NCBI GenBank assembly: GCA_050949085.1 | Contig: JBMNFB010000001.1 | Coordinates: 434,001 to 498,000 of the forward strand | Direction of reading: 5' to 3' | DNA length: 64,000 nt | From: JBMNFB01 sp050949085 | GTDB lineage: Bacteria > Bacillota > UBA994 > UBA5500 | Part shown: piece after piece, positions 17,432 through 25,475 of the stretch | Layout of the letters: every line of letters starts with the position of its first letter | Numbering within the stretch: position 1 is the stretch's first letter | The notes under the pieces: generated by a model | Told to the model about the DNA's origin: nothing | The model's database searches: none | What the model saw: the letters and a program-made list of their open reading frames with translations, nothing else | Program-made: the position numbers and the translations under genes

Positions 17432-18205
17432 TTGGCCGATTCTGGAATCAGGGTACTAATTGTGGACGACAATCGAGACTTTGCGAAGATGGTTGCGGAC
17501 TATTTAGGTAAGAAGCCCGATCTGGAGGTAGTCGGCATCGGCCATAACGGGGCGGAAGCCCTGGAGCTGTTGTCGCGCACCAAGCCTGATGTGATGCTGC
17601 TGGACATCATTATGCCCCATCTGGATGGCATCGGCGTTCTGGAGAAGCTGACCAGTCAGGCTGGGGAGCGACCTCCCAAGGTGATTATGTTGACGGCGTT
17701 GGGGCAGGAGCAGATGACCAGGCGCGTGATTGACCTCGGTGCCAGCTATTACGTGCTAAAGCCGTTCAATCTGGAAACGTTAGCCAAGCGCATTCGGCAG
17801 TTGGCCAGGAACGAGCCCATCGCTGCCAGCCCCATTCGAGTCGAAAACGACACCCCCAGTTTGGAGGCTACCGTAAGCAATTTCCTGCATGAGCTAGGCA
17901 TTCCCGCAAATATCAAGGGATACATCTACCTGCGCGAGGCCATCTGTCTGGTCACCGAAGAGAACGAGCTGATCAGCGGTGTAACCAAGATCCTTTATCC
18001 AATGATCGCTAAGCAGAACAAGACGACGCCGAGCCGTGTGGAACGGGCGATCAGGCATGCAATCGAAGTCGCCTGGGGGCGGGGAAATATCGACGCCATC
18101 AACCGGATTTTCGGCTTTACGGTGGACACGCGTCGTGGCAAGCCAACCAACTCCGAGTTCATTGCCATGGTCGCAGATCGGATGAGGCTGGAGCGCGCCT
18201 CCTGA
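17432..18205 (+). CDS. spo0A: sporulation master regulator Spo0A
   Basis: Spo0A is the response regulator that commits the cell to sporulation. The receiver domain has the acidic pair D12-D13, the phosphoacceptor D58 in MLLDIIMP, and VLKPF. The C-terminal Spo0A DNA-binding domain spans about residues 145-257, with the conserved recognition region TPSRVERAIRHAIEVAW. The TTG start has AAAGAGGTG eight bases upstream; no ATG fits. The upstream 144 bases contain CGTCGAA at 17385-17391, one mismatch from a Spo0A box, possible but weak evidence of autoregulation. Confidence 0.96.
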   Translation: MADSGIRVLIVDDNRDFAKMVADYLGKKPDLEVVGIGHNGAEALELLSRTKPDVMLLDIIMPHLDGIGVLEKLTSQAGERPPKVIMLTALGQEQMTRRVIDLGASYYVLKPFNLETLAKRIRQLARNEPIAASPIRVENDTPSLEATVSNFLHELGIPANIKGYIYLREAICLVTEENELISGVTKILYPMIAKQNKTTPSRVERAIRHAIEVAWGRGNIDAINRIFGFTVDTRRGKPTNSEFIAMVADRMRLERAS

Positions 18206-18220
18206 TCCCTATAAGAACCA

Positions 18221-18247
18221 GGCTCCCCTTCGGGGGAGGCTTTTTTT
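18221..18247 (+). terminator. rho-independent terminator after spo0A
   Basis: CTCCCC-TTCG-GGGGAG is a stable UUCG tetraloop hairpin followed by seven T residues. Confidence 0.9.
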
Positions 18248-18365
18248 ATGCGCATGATTCCAGAACATTAGAAAAAAAGGAAAGGTCAGTATAGGGATAG
18301 AAGTAGTAGCCGTCAGGCATCAAGTCTCCAGGATAACGACAGATGTGCTTATGGGGAGGTACAGG

Positions 18366-19427
18366 ATGGGTTCTACATTAGTGCTGGTTATCAATCCGGG
18401 CTCTACTTCAACGCGTTTGGCCCTTTATGATCAGGTAACCCCTCTTAAGACAAGCAAGGTTGATCACAATGCTCGAGAATTGGAGCAGTTTGCCAGTATC
18501 GCCGACCAGTTCGAGTTTCGGCTGCAGGCGGTGGAGCAGTTCCTCAGTGAGAACGGGGGCCCGCAGCTACGGGCGGTAGTGGGCCGGGGCGGGTTGCTGA
18601 AGCCAATCCCCGCTGGTGTCTATCACGTCAACGAGAGTATGATCAGGGACCTGAAAGCCAGTGTACAGGGGCAGCACGCTGCTAACCTCGGCGGTCGCCT
18701 GGCCGCAGGCGTCGCGACTCCCCGTGATATCCCGGCGTTTATCGTCGATCCAGTTTCGGTGGATGACTTCATCCCGCTAGCTCGGATATCCGGCTTGCCG
18801 CAGATCGAGCGCCGTTCGCTGGGCCATACCCTGAATATCCGGGCTGTCGGCCGGCGGGTAGCGCAGTCCATGGGCAAGGAGCTGGAAGAAGTCAACTTCC
18901 TGGTGGCGCATCTGGGTGGCGGCATCTCCATCGCCCCTCTGAAGCGCGGCCGTGCCATCGACTATAACGATGCTAACGCCGGAGGGCCGTTTTCGCCCGA
19001 GCGCAGCGGTGCACTGCCGGTAGCGGACTTGGTGAAGTTCGCTTTTTCCAGCGGTTTGAGTGAAGGTGAACTGATCAGGCTGCTGAATGGCAAGTCGGGT
19101 CTGGTTGGCTACCTGGGAAGCAACGATGCCCGAGAGCTGATTGCCCTGGCGGAAGCGGGCGATGAGCAGACGGCGCTGGTGCTGGATGCCATGGCCTATC
19201 AGATTGGCAAGGAGATTGGCGCGATGGCTACGGTGCTCTGCGGCGAGGTTGAGGCCATCATCCTCACCGGTGGACTGGCCAATGCTCGCTATGTCACCGA
19301 TCGGATTGTAGAATACGTGAAATTCATCGCGCCCATCATTATCTACCCGGGTGAGGATGAGATGTTAGCGTTGGCTGAGGGAGCGTGGCGGGTGCTTAGC
19401 GGGTTGGAGGCGGCGAAGGAGTATTAG
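18366..19427 (+). CDS. buk: butyrate kinase (first copy)
   Basis: Butyrate kinase interconverts butyryl-phosphate (or branched acyl-phosphate) plus ADP with the free acid plus ATP. The protein has the acetate/butyrate kinase ASKHA motifs: VINPGSTSTRLALYD at the N-terminus, VGRGGLLKPI near residue 78, LVAHLGGGISIAP near 180 and EAIILTGGLAN near 297. The start at 18366 has GGGGAGGT upstream and gives 353 residues, usual for Buk. It is the first gene of an acyl-phosphate module with ptb and a second buk. Confidence 0.93.
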   Translation: MGSTLVLVINPGSTSTRLALYDQVTPLKTSKVDHNARELEQFASIADQFEFRLQAVEQFLSENGGPQLRAVVGRGGLLKPIPAGVYHVNESMIRDLKASVQGQHAANLGGRLAAGVATPRDIPAFIVDPVSVDDFIPLARISGLPQIERRSLGHTLNIRAVGRRVAQSMGKELEEVNFLVAHLGGGISIAPLKRGRAIDYNDANAGGPFSPERSGALPVADLVKFAFSSGLSEGELIRLLNGKSGLVGYLGSNDARELIALAEAGDEQTALVLDAMAYQIGKEIGAMATVLCGEVEAIILTGGLANARYVTDRIVEYVKFIAPIIIYPGEDEMLALAEGAWRVLSGLEAAKEY

Positions 19428-19493
19428 GTCTCGCCCAGCGGCAGGTCAAACCTGCTCATGTTCAACATAGATCAATATGAGGGAGGATTAGCG

Positions 19494-20396
19494 ATGCTTA
19501 GGAGTCTAGCGGAGATCCTGGAGGCAGCCAAGGCCAAGGCTGGTGAGAAGACGATTGCCGTGGCTGCAGCTGAGGACACTGAAGTCTTGTCTGCTCTGAA
19601 GGAAGCCCGTGAGTTGGGGATGGCAGAGGCTATTCTCGTCGGCGACGAGGTGAAGATCAGGCGAGCTGCGGGTTCAGTCGGCCTTGACCTGACAGGTGTC
19701 CAGATCATCAACGAGCCGAGCCCCCAGTCGGCAGCGCGACGGGCCGTTCAGCTGGTAAGCAGCGGCCAGGCGCAGATGCTGATGAAGGGCCTGATCAGCA
19801 CTGCGGATGTTCTGCGCGCTGTCCTGGACCGGGACATCGGGTTGCGCACCGGAAATGTGCTCAGTCATGTTGCGCTTCTGGAGCCTAATGATTATGGTAA
19901 ACTGTTGTTGATGACCGATGGAGGAATGATCATCGCTCCCGACCTGAAGCAGAAGGCCCAGATGATTGAAAATGCAGTGGGCATTGCCAGGGTATTAGGG
20001 AACGATTGCCCCAAAGTTGCTGTTATCGCTGCTTTCGAAAAGGTAAATCCGGACATGGCAGCAACCGTGGATGCTGCCCTCCTCTCCAAGATGGCCGAGC
20101 GGGGGCAGATCAGCGGTTGTATTGTTGATGGTCCTCTCGCCCTGGATGGCGCAGTCTCCAGGGAGGCAGCCGACCACAAGGGGATTGTCAGTCCAGTAGC
20201 TGGCGACGCAGACATTCTCCTGATGCCGACCATCGAGCCGGGCAACGTGATGTACAAGACCATCGTCTATCTGGCGGGCGGACAGGTCGCAGGGGTAATC
20301 GCCGGGGCGCGAGCGCCGATCATTTTAACGTCACGCTCTGATTCGCACCAGGCCAAGCTATATTCCATCGCCACGGCTGTGTTGATGGCTAAGTAG
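19494..20396 (+). CDS. ptb: phosphate butyryltransferase
   Basis: Ptb exchanges CoA for phosphate on butyryl-CoA or branched-chain acyl-CoA. The 300-residue protein has the phosphate acyltransferase fold signatures: AMAEAILVGDE-like segment near residue 45, LMKGLISTADVLRAVL, HVALLE, LLMTDGGMIIAPDL and VDGPLALDGAVS. The ATG at 19494 follows GGGAGG at good spacing. With the flanking kinases it can make ATP from acyl-CoA. A small hairpin (GCAGGT/ACCTGC) lies between buk and ptb. Confidence 0.93.
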   Translation: MLRSLAEILEAAKAKAGEKTIAVAAAEDTEVLSALKEARELGMAEAILVGDEVKIRRAAGSVGLDLTGVQIINEPSPQSAARRAVQLVSSGQAQMLMKGLISTADVLRAVLDRDIGLRTGNVLSHVALLEPNDYGKLLLMTDGGMIIAPDLKQKAQMIENAVGIARVLGNDCPKVAVIAAFEKVNPDMAATVDAALLSKMAERGQISGCIVDGPLALDGAVSREAADHKGIVSPVAGDADILLMPTIEPGNVMYKTIVYLAGGQVAGVIAGARAPIILTSRSDSHQAKLYSIATAVLMAK

Positions 20397-20409
20397 GAGG
20401 AGAACTCGC

Positions 20410-21480
20410 ATGTATCGCATTCTGGTGATCAATCCGGGCTCGACCAGCACCAAGTTCGGTCTTTTCGAAGATGCAACGCCAGTACTGGAGAAGACTCTGC
20501 GGCACTCAGCAGCGGAGATAGCCCGTTACCGTTCGGTTGCGGATCAGTATGAGTTTCGGGAGCAGGCGATCCTGACAGAACTGGCCGCGAACAATGTCTC
20601 GCTCAGCAATCTGGATGCCGTTGTCGGCCGTGGTGGCCTGCTCCGGCCTATCCCTGGAGGTACCTATGCCGTCAGCGAGGCGATGCTGGAGGATCTGTCG
20701 TCAGCCAGGTACGGGGAGCATGCTTCAAATCTGGGAGCGATACTCGCCCATAAGCTGGCGCTGGCGGCAGCTGTGCCGGCCTTTATCGTTGACCCGGTGG
20801 TAGTCGACGAGCTCCAGCCGCTGGCCAGGTTCTCTGGCTTCCCGGGCATTCAGCGGCGCAGCGTGATGCACCCGCTGAACGCGAAGAAGATGGCCCGGCA
20901 GGCTGCGCGGGAACTGGGGCGAGACTATTCGGAGATGGATTTGATCGTCGTGCACATGGGCGGCGGCATTTCCGTTGGCGCCCATCACCGAGGCCGGGTG
21001 ATCGACGTCAACAACGCCCTGGATGGCGATGGACCGTTTTCACCGGAACGGTCGGGCGGACTGCCGACTGTTGGCCTGGTGGAACTATGTTTCTCTGGGA
21101 AGTATTCACAGCCGGAGATAATGCGGTTGCTGGTTGGCAAGGGCGGCCTGGTGGCCTATCTGAATACAAACGATGGCCGTGAGGTTGTCCAGCGCATAGA
21201 AAGCGGTGATGAACAGGCGCGTCTGATCTACGAAGCGATGGCTTACCAGATCGCCAAAGAGATTGGCAGCGCAGCTGCCGTACTCAAAGGCAACGTCGAG
21301 GCTATCGTCCTCACTGGCGGGCTGGCCTATGATCGGCAGTACCTGGTACGATGGATTGAGGAGCGGGTCAGCTTCATTGCGCCGGTGCTGGTGTATCCCG
21401 GTGAGGAGGAACTGCTGGCGCTGGCCGAAGGAGCGCTTCGAGTCCTAGGTGGTGAAGAGGAGGCGCAGGTCTACCGGTAG
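20410..21480 (+). CDS. buk: butyrate kinase (second copy)
   Basis: A second butyrate kinase, 356 residues, with VINPGSTSTKFGLFED, VGRGGLLRPIPGG, VVHMGGGISVGAHH and EAIVLTGGLAYDRQY. It is clearly homologous to the kinase upstream of ptb but diverged in sequence, so this is an old rather than a fresh duplication. GGAGGAGAACT precedes the ATG, 14 bases after the ptb stop. The two kinases may differ in acyl chain preference (butyrate against isobutyrate or isovalerate); that is inference. Confidence 0.93.
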   Translation: MYRILVINPGSTSTKFGLFEDATPVLEKTLRHSAAEIARYRSVADQYEFREQAILTELAANNVSLSNLDAVVGRGGLLRPIPGGTYAVSEAMLEDLSSARYGEHASNLGAILAHKLALAAAVPAFIVDPVVVDELQPLARFSGFPGIQRRSVMHPLNAKKMARQAARELGRDYSEMDLIVVHMGGGISVGAHHRGRVIDVNNALDGDGPFSPERSGGLPTVGLVELCFSGKYSQPEIMRLLVGKGGLVAYLNTNDGREVVQRIESGDEQARLIYEAMAYQIAKEIGSAAAVLKGNVEAIVLTGGLAYDRQYLVRWIEERVSFIAPVLVYPGEEELLALAEGALRVLGGEEEAQVYR

Positions 21481-21523
21481 GGCGCGCTGGTCAGACAACG
21501 CGTCAAGCTAAGTGAAAGGTCTG

Positions 21524-22207
21524 ATGAAAACGTTGCTATTCACCAAGAAGCGAATCGTCATGTTTGTCGGGGGCTACGGTAGTGGCAAGACGGAAGTAGC
21601 GGTGAACTACACTCTACGTTCCTGCGATGCTGTGCCCCGACTCTCCATCGCTGATCTGGACATAGTCAACCCGTATTTCCGTTCCCGCGAACAGATTTCA
21701 CTGTTTGCGGCCAGAGGAATAGACGTCATCGCGCCTGCCGGCGGGTTGGCTACTGCGGATCTGCCTGCTCTGCCGCCACAGATTCGAAATGTCCTGGTGG
21801 AGAGCGACAGTTACGCCGTCTTTGATATCGGTGGGGACGATGTGGGAGCCAGGGTGTTAGGCCAATATCGGCACCTGGTACCGCAGGATGACTACGAGAT
21901 GTGGTTCGTGCTGAACATCTGTCGGCCCTTCTCGCAGGCTGTCCAGCCCACAGTGGAGCTGTTGCGCTCCATCGAGGCAACTTCGCGTCTCAAGGTTACC
22001 GGGCTGGTAAACAACAGCAACCTGATGCGGTATACCGATCTCTCCCTGCTGCGGCGCGGAGAGCAGGCTGCGCTGGAGGTTGCAGAAGTGTCAGCGGTTC
22101 CTCTGGTCTTCAACTCTGTGGTAGAAGAACTGGCGGCTGAGGCTGGTAGCCTATTGCAGAAGCCGATCCTGCCAATGCATCTGCACATGAAGCGGCCATG
22201 GGAGTAG
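21524..22207 (+). CDS. P-loop ATPase linked to oxoacid oxidoreductase
   Basis: A 227-residue protein with a P-loop (GGYGSGKTE, residues 16-24 or so), LSIADLDIVNPYFRSRE and FDIGGDDVGARVLGQY, giving the arrangement of SIMIBI-type NTPases. The middle region has VLNICRPF and GLVNNSNL, which may supply base specificity. I do not know a characterised homologue. It lies directly before ferredoxin and oxidoreductase genes, suggesting a role in assembling or activating that iron-sulfur enzyme. ATG at 21524 has GAAAGG upstream; the GTG at 21512 has no ribosome binding site. Confidence 0.7.
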   Translation: MKTLLFTKKRIVMFVGGYGSGKTEVAVNYTLRSCDAVPRLSIADLDIVNPYFRSREQISLFAARGIDVIAPAGGLATADLPALPPQIRNVLVESDSYAVFDIGGDDVGARVLGQYRHLVPQDDYEMWFVLNICRPFSQAVQPTVELLRSIEATSRLKVTGLVNNSNLMRYTDLSLLRRGEQAALEVAEVSAVPLVFNSVVEELAAEAGSLLQKPILPMHLHMKRPWE

Positions 22208-22256
22208 TGTGACAGCCTGTGTTATTTATATCACTAACAAAGGAGGTTTACAGGGC

Positions 22257-22460
22257 ATGCCAAAAGTCACGTTTCGGGAAGATCGCTGCAAAGGATGCGA
22301 GTTGTGCGTCACTGTCTGCCCCAGAAAGATCATCGTGATGTCAGAAGGGATTAACGCAAAAGGCTTCCACTACGCCACGATCACTGATCAGTCCAAGTGC
22401 ATTGCCTGCGCATTCTGCGCCCGGATGTGCCCGGACACGGTCATTGAAGTAGAGAAATAA
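22257..22460 (+). CDS. vorD: 2-oxoacid:ferredoxin oxidoreductase, ferredoxin-like subunit
   Basis: A 67-residue protein with two [4Fe-4S] cluster motifs, CKGCELCVTVCP and CIACAFCARMCP. It is the electron-transfer (delta) subunit of a four-subunit 2-oxoacid:ferredoxin oxidoreductase. The start at 22257 follows AAAGGAGG. An in-frame upstream extension is not supported. The subunit order delta-alpha-beta-gamma matches VOR/KOR operons. Confidence 0.9.
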   Translation: MPKVTFREDRCKGCELCVTVCPRKIIVMSEGINAKGFHYATITDQSKCIACAFCARMCPDTVIEVEK

Positions 22461-22481
22461 GGATATCGGAGGGAAAGCGAA

Positions 22482-23546
22482 ATGGGCGAAAAGATCCTGA
22501 TGAAAGGCAACGAGGCAGTTGGCGAAGCTGCGATAAGGGCCGGCTGCAGGTTTTTCTTTGGTTACCCGATCACTCCCCAGAACGAACTGCCGGAGTATAT
22601 GGCACGTCGCCTACCGGAAGTGGGCGGCACCATGGTTCAGGCGGAGAGTGAGATCGCGGCTATCAACATGGTCTATGGGGCCGCAGGTGCCGGTGCTCGC
22701 GTCATGACATCGTCGTCCAGCCCTGGTATCAGCCTGAAGCAGGAAGGAATCTCCTACATTGCCGGGGCCGAGCTGCCCTGCGTGATAGTCAACATGGTTC
22801 GTGGTGGCCCGGGTCTGGGCGGCATCCAGCCAGCGCAGAGTGACTATTTTCAGGCTGTGAAGGGCGGCGGCCACGGCGACTACCATGTGATCGTTCTGGC
22901 TCCAGCCAGCCTGCAAGAGCTGGTTGATCTGGTGCAGGAGGCGTTTGACATCGCTGATCTGTACCGCAACCCCGTGATGGTATTGGGCGATGGGATGCTT
23001 GGACAGATGATGGAACCGGTGCAGTTTAGGGACGGACGGAGTGCTGAAATTCCCGAGAAGACTTGGGCTACCTCTGGGATCGGCAATCACCCCGGACGAA
23101 ACGTCATCAACTCGCTTTACTTACAGCCCGATAAGCTGGAGCAGCATAACATCCATCTGCAGCAGAAATACGCCACCATCGCCAAGAACGAGGTGCGCTA
23201 TGAGACGGTGGACGTTGAGGACGCTGATATCGTGGTTGCTGCCTACGGCTCCACCGCACGTATCGTTCGGACAGCCATGAAAGCCGCCAAAGAGGAGGGC
23301 CTCAAGGTTGGCCTGATTCGGCCTATCAGCCTCTGGCCATTCCCGGTCGCTCCGTTCCAGGCAGCAGCAGAGCAGGCGCAGGCGTTCCTTACCGTTGAGA
23401 TGAGTGCCGGCCAGATGGTCGAGGATGTGAGGCTGGCGGTCAATGGGAAGAAGCCGGTCCACTTCTTCGGTCGCACTGGCGGGATCATCCCCACCCCTGA
23501 GGATGTCCTGGCGAAGATTAAGGAGATTTTGGGAGGGAATGCTTGA
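22482..23546 (+). CDS. vorB: 2-oxoacid:ferredoxin oxidoreductase alpha subunit (VorB-like)
   Basis: The pyruvate:ferredoxin oxidoreductase domain I/II subunit, 354 residues, beginning MGEKILMKGNEAVGEAAIRAG and containing GYPITPQNELPEYMARRLPE. This opening is typical of the branched-chain 2-oxoacid (VorB) and 2-oxoglutarate (KorA) enzymes; the two are hard to separate by eye. The adjacent ptb-buk genes favour a branched-chain oxoacid substrate giving acyl-CoA. The stop overlaps the beta gene (TGATG). Confidence 0.88.
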   Translation: MGEKILMKGNEAVGEAAIRAGCRFFFGYPITPQNELPEYMARRLPEVGGTMVQAESEIAAINMVYGAAGAGARVMTSSSSPGISLKQEGISYIAGAELPCVIVNMVRGGPGLGGIQPAQSDYFQAVKGGGHGDYHVIVLAPASLQELVDLVQEAFDIADLYRNPVMVLGDGMLGQMMEPVQFRDGRSAEIPEKTWATSGIGNHPGRNVINSLYLQPDKLEQHNIHLQQKYATIAKNEVRYETVDVEDADIVVAAYGSTARIVRTAMKAAKEEGLKVGLIRPISLWPFPVAPFQAAAEQAQAFLTVEMSAGQMVEDVRLAVNGKKPVHFFGRTGGIIPTPEDVLAKIKEILGGNA

Positions 23547-24301
23547 TGGCTAAAGTGTTTGAACGGCCGAAAGCGCTGGCGGATGTCGTAACGCATTATT
23601 GCCCTGGCTGCACGCACGGCATTGTCCATCGGCTGGTGGCTGAGGCCATTGACGAGCTGGGGATTCTCGAGCGCACGATCGGCGTCGCGCCGGTGGGCTG
23701 TGCAGTGTTGGCCTACGATTATTTCAACTGCGACATGCAGGAAGCGGCGCATGGACGCGCCCCCGCCGTCTGCACCGGCATCAAGCGTGTACACCCTGAT
23801 GGGATCGTGTTTGCTTACCAGGGTGACGGTGATCTGGCCTCCATCGGTACGGCTGAGGTTGTCCATGCGGCGGCTCGCGGCGAGAACATCACCATCATCT
23901 TCATCAATAATGGCATCTACGGCATGACTGGCGGACAGATGGCGCCAACGACGCTGGAAGGCGCCAGAACAACGACTTCGCCCTATGGCCGTAATCCGAA
24001 GCTCCAGGGACATCCGATCCGCATTGCAGAGATGCTGGCGACTCTCGATGGCCCGGCCTACATCGAGCGGGTCAGTGTCCATAATCCACAGCATGTGCTG
24101 CGGGCGAAACGCTCCATTCAGAAGGCTTTCCAGTACCAGGTCGACGGCAAGGGCTTTAGCCTGATTGAAGTGCTGTCCACCTGCCCGACCAACTGGGGGC
24201 TGGCGCCGGCAGAAGCGCTGAAGCGTGTGGAGAACGAGATGATCCCGTTCTACCCCTTGGGTGTGTTCAAGGATATCGATGCAGAGGGGGCGAGCAAATG
24301 A
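23546..24301 (+). CDS. 2-oxoacid:ferredoxin oxidoreductase beta subunit (TPP-binding)
   Basis: The thiamine-diphosphate-binding beta subunit, 251 residues. The N-terminal CPGCTHG segment (residues 20-26) is the cysteine-containing region typical of this family. The TPP motif begins GDGDLASIG near residue 93 and ends IFINNGIYGMTGGQM near 122-136. It overlaps the gamma gene by four bases (ATGA). Confidence 0.9.
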   Translation: MAKVFERPKALADVVTHYCPGCTHGIVHRLVAEAIDELGILERTIGVAPVGCAVLAYDYFNCDMQEAAHGRAPAVCTGIKRVHPDGIVFAYQGDGDLASIGTAEVVHAAARGENITIIFINNGIYGMTGGQMAPTTLEGARTTTSPYGRNPKLQGHPIRIAEMLATLDGPAYIERVSVHNPQHVLRAKRSIQKAFQYQVDGKGFSLIEVLSTCPTNWGLAPAEALKRVENEMIPFYPLGVFKDIDAEGASK

Positions 24302-24837
24302 CACACGAGATAATCCTGGCTGGTTTTGGCGGTCAGGGCGTAATGCTGATGGGGCAGATTCTCACTTACGCCGGCATGATTGAAGACAAGCACGTCTCGT
24401 GGATGCCTTCCTATGGTCCCGAGATGCGCGGTGGCACCGCCAACTGTACAGTAGTGATTTCCGACGAGCCGGTGGGCAGCCCACTGGTTACGACACCCGA
24501 GATTGTCGTCGCTATGAACCTGCCCTCGCTGGATAAGTTTGAGGACTCAGTCCGGCCGGGCGGGGTATTGGTCTATAACAGTTCGCTGATTCAGCGTCGT
24601 CCCAGGCGTGATGACATTACTATCGTCGCTGTCCCAGGAAACGAGATCGCCATGGAACTAGGCAACGACCGGGTGGCGAATATGGTCGTCCTCGGCGCCT
24701 TGCTGGCGCAGACCGGTGTGGTGTCCACGGAAGCCGTGCATCAGGCCCTGCGCAAGGCATTGCCTGAGCGGCGCCATAACCTGCTGCCTCTCAACGAGCG
24801 AGCGCTGCAGCGCGGCGCGGAGGTTGTCAGGAAGTAA
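24298..24837 (+). CDS. 2-oxoacid:ferredoxin oxidoreductase gamma subunit
   Basis: The gamma (domain III) subunit of the oxidoreductase, 179 residues. It carries LAGFGGQGVMLMGQIL at the start, the SWMPSYGPEMRGGTANC segment near residue 40, and MNLPSLDKFEDSVRPGG. It completes the four-subunit enzyme, which oxidises 2-oxoacids to acyl-CoA and CO2 with reduction of ferredoxin. A terminator follows. Confidence 0.92.
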   Translation: MTHEIILAGFGGQGVMLMGQILTYAGMIEDKHVSWMPSYGPEMRGGTANCTVVISDEPVGSPLVTTPEIVVAMNLPSLDKFEDSVRPGGVLVYNSSLIQRRPRRDDITIVAVPGNEIAMELGNDRVANMVVLGALLAQTGVVSTEAVHQALRKALPERRHNLLPLNERALQRGAEVVRK

Positions 24838-24848
24838 GCCAACAAAAT

Positions 24849-24888
24849 AACACCCGCTGCCTCCCTCCTGGGGTGCAGTGGGTGTTTT
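24849..24888 (+). terminator. rho-independent terminator after oxidoreductase operon
   Basis: CACCCGCTGC pairs with GCAGTGGGTG (one wobble) around a 14-base loop and is followed by TTTT. Confidence 0.8.
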
Positions 24889-25141
24889 CCTTGGCAAGTG
24901 AATTTCGCGAAAGGGCAGGGCATCACCCCTGCGGGCCCGCCTCGATAAGTCTTTCCTGATCCATGGTACGGCTGCACTGACCCCTGGTTTCGGTAGGGCG
25001 AGTCTTGCTGCTCCCCGTCGCGTTGCGCTTGATACCGTTTACTATAGAGATCGACGCACCCAAGGGGGTGTGCCCGACTGAGGGACTCGTGCCCAGGCAA
25101 CAACCTCTTCAGTTGCCACCAGGAAGCAGGCTCTGGCCGGA
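24889..25141. other. intergenic stretch without a recognised gene
   Basis: The region between the oxidoreductase terminator and the end of the small minus-strand gene holds no protein-like open frame. It has a short inverted repeat (GGCAAC at 25096-25101 with GTTGCC at 25112-25117) lacking a T tract on either strand. I see nothing else in it. Confidence 0.5.
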
Positions 25142-25276
25142 TCAATGCTGCAGCATTCGGATGAGCTCGGCAAGCGGGCAGTCACCGAACTGCTTACTCA
25201 GCCAGGCGAGGCGGGCCAATACCTCGTGTTTCCCGCCGCGAATCCAGATGGAGTTGCTGGTCACCAACTGTTCCAT
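25142..25276 (-). CDS. MciZ-like small protein (putative)
   Basis: A 44-residue basic/amphipathic protein on the opposite strand to its neighbours. After a short polar start comes a beta-like stretch (SNSIWIRGGK), then a helix (HEVLARLAWLSKQF) and a second helix (PLAELIRMLQH). This resembles the layout and spacing of MciZ (GK, then E-I/V, A, K/R, L), the 40-residue SigE-controlled FtsZ inhibitor, which in Bacillus also lies near spoIIM. The ATG has GGGAGGG nine bases upstream; an upstream ATG at 25294 would add six residues. A SigE-type promoter precedes it. The gene is well supported; the MciZ identity is an inference. Confidence 0.6.
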   Translation of the reverse strand: MEQLVTSNSIWIRGGKHEVLARLAWLSKQFGDCPLAELIRMLQH

Positions 25277-25311
25277 GTATCTGCGCCCTCCCATCACTCT
25301 TGACTCAGGCT

Positions 25312-25340
25312 AGTGTATGGCGCGAGACGATCAGTTATGC
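25312..25340 (-). promoter_or_regulatory. putative SigE promoter of the MciZ-like gene
   Basis: On the minus strand GCATAAC and CATACACT are separated by 14 bases. The -10 matches the SigE consensus CATACANT at every position. The predicted start near 25305 leaves a leader of about 29 bases to the preferred ATG. Confidence 0.6.
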
Positions 25341-25416
25341 TGGAGGAACGGGCAGGGCAGTGCCTGGAAACATTGGACCCCGTGATACCAGACGCCGCTG
25401 GCCGGGCCAGCTGTCT

Positions 25417-25445
25417 GCATAAGCCTTGGACAACCCGCATAGGCT
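25417..25445 (+). promoter_or_regulatory. putative SigE promoter of spoIIM
   Basis: GCATAAG and CATAGGCT are separated by 14 bases. The arrangement is nearly identical to the element before spoIIIAA. Transcription would start near 25452, just before the GGGAGGGG ribosome binding site. spoIIM is SigE-dependent in Bacillus. It is divergent from the promoter of the small minus-strand gene about 75 bases away. Confidence 0.55.
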
Positions 25446-25475
25446 GCACTAGACCTGCGGGGGGAGGGGACACTT

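Noticed and set aside
23243..24304. A 353-codon minus-strand open frame opposite the oxidoreductase beta gene
   Set aside because: No ribosome binding site or protein-like pattern, and the opposite strand is a clear thiamine enzyme subunit.
25005..25313. A plus-strand 102-codon open frame in the gap before spoIIM
   Set aside because: Its translation is low-complexity Pro/Ser/Cys-rich and has no ribosome binding site; the opposite strand carries the small gene with promoter and ribosome binding site.
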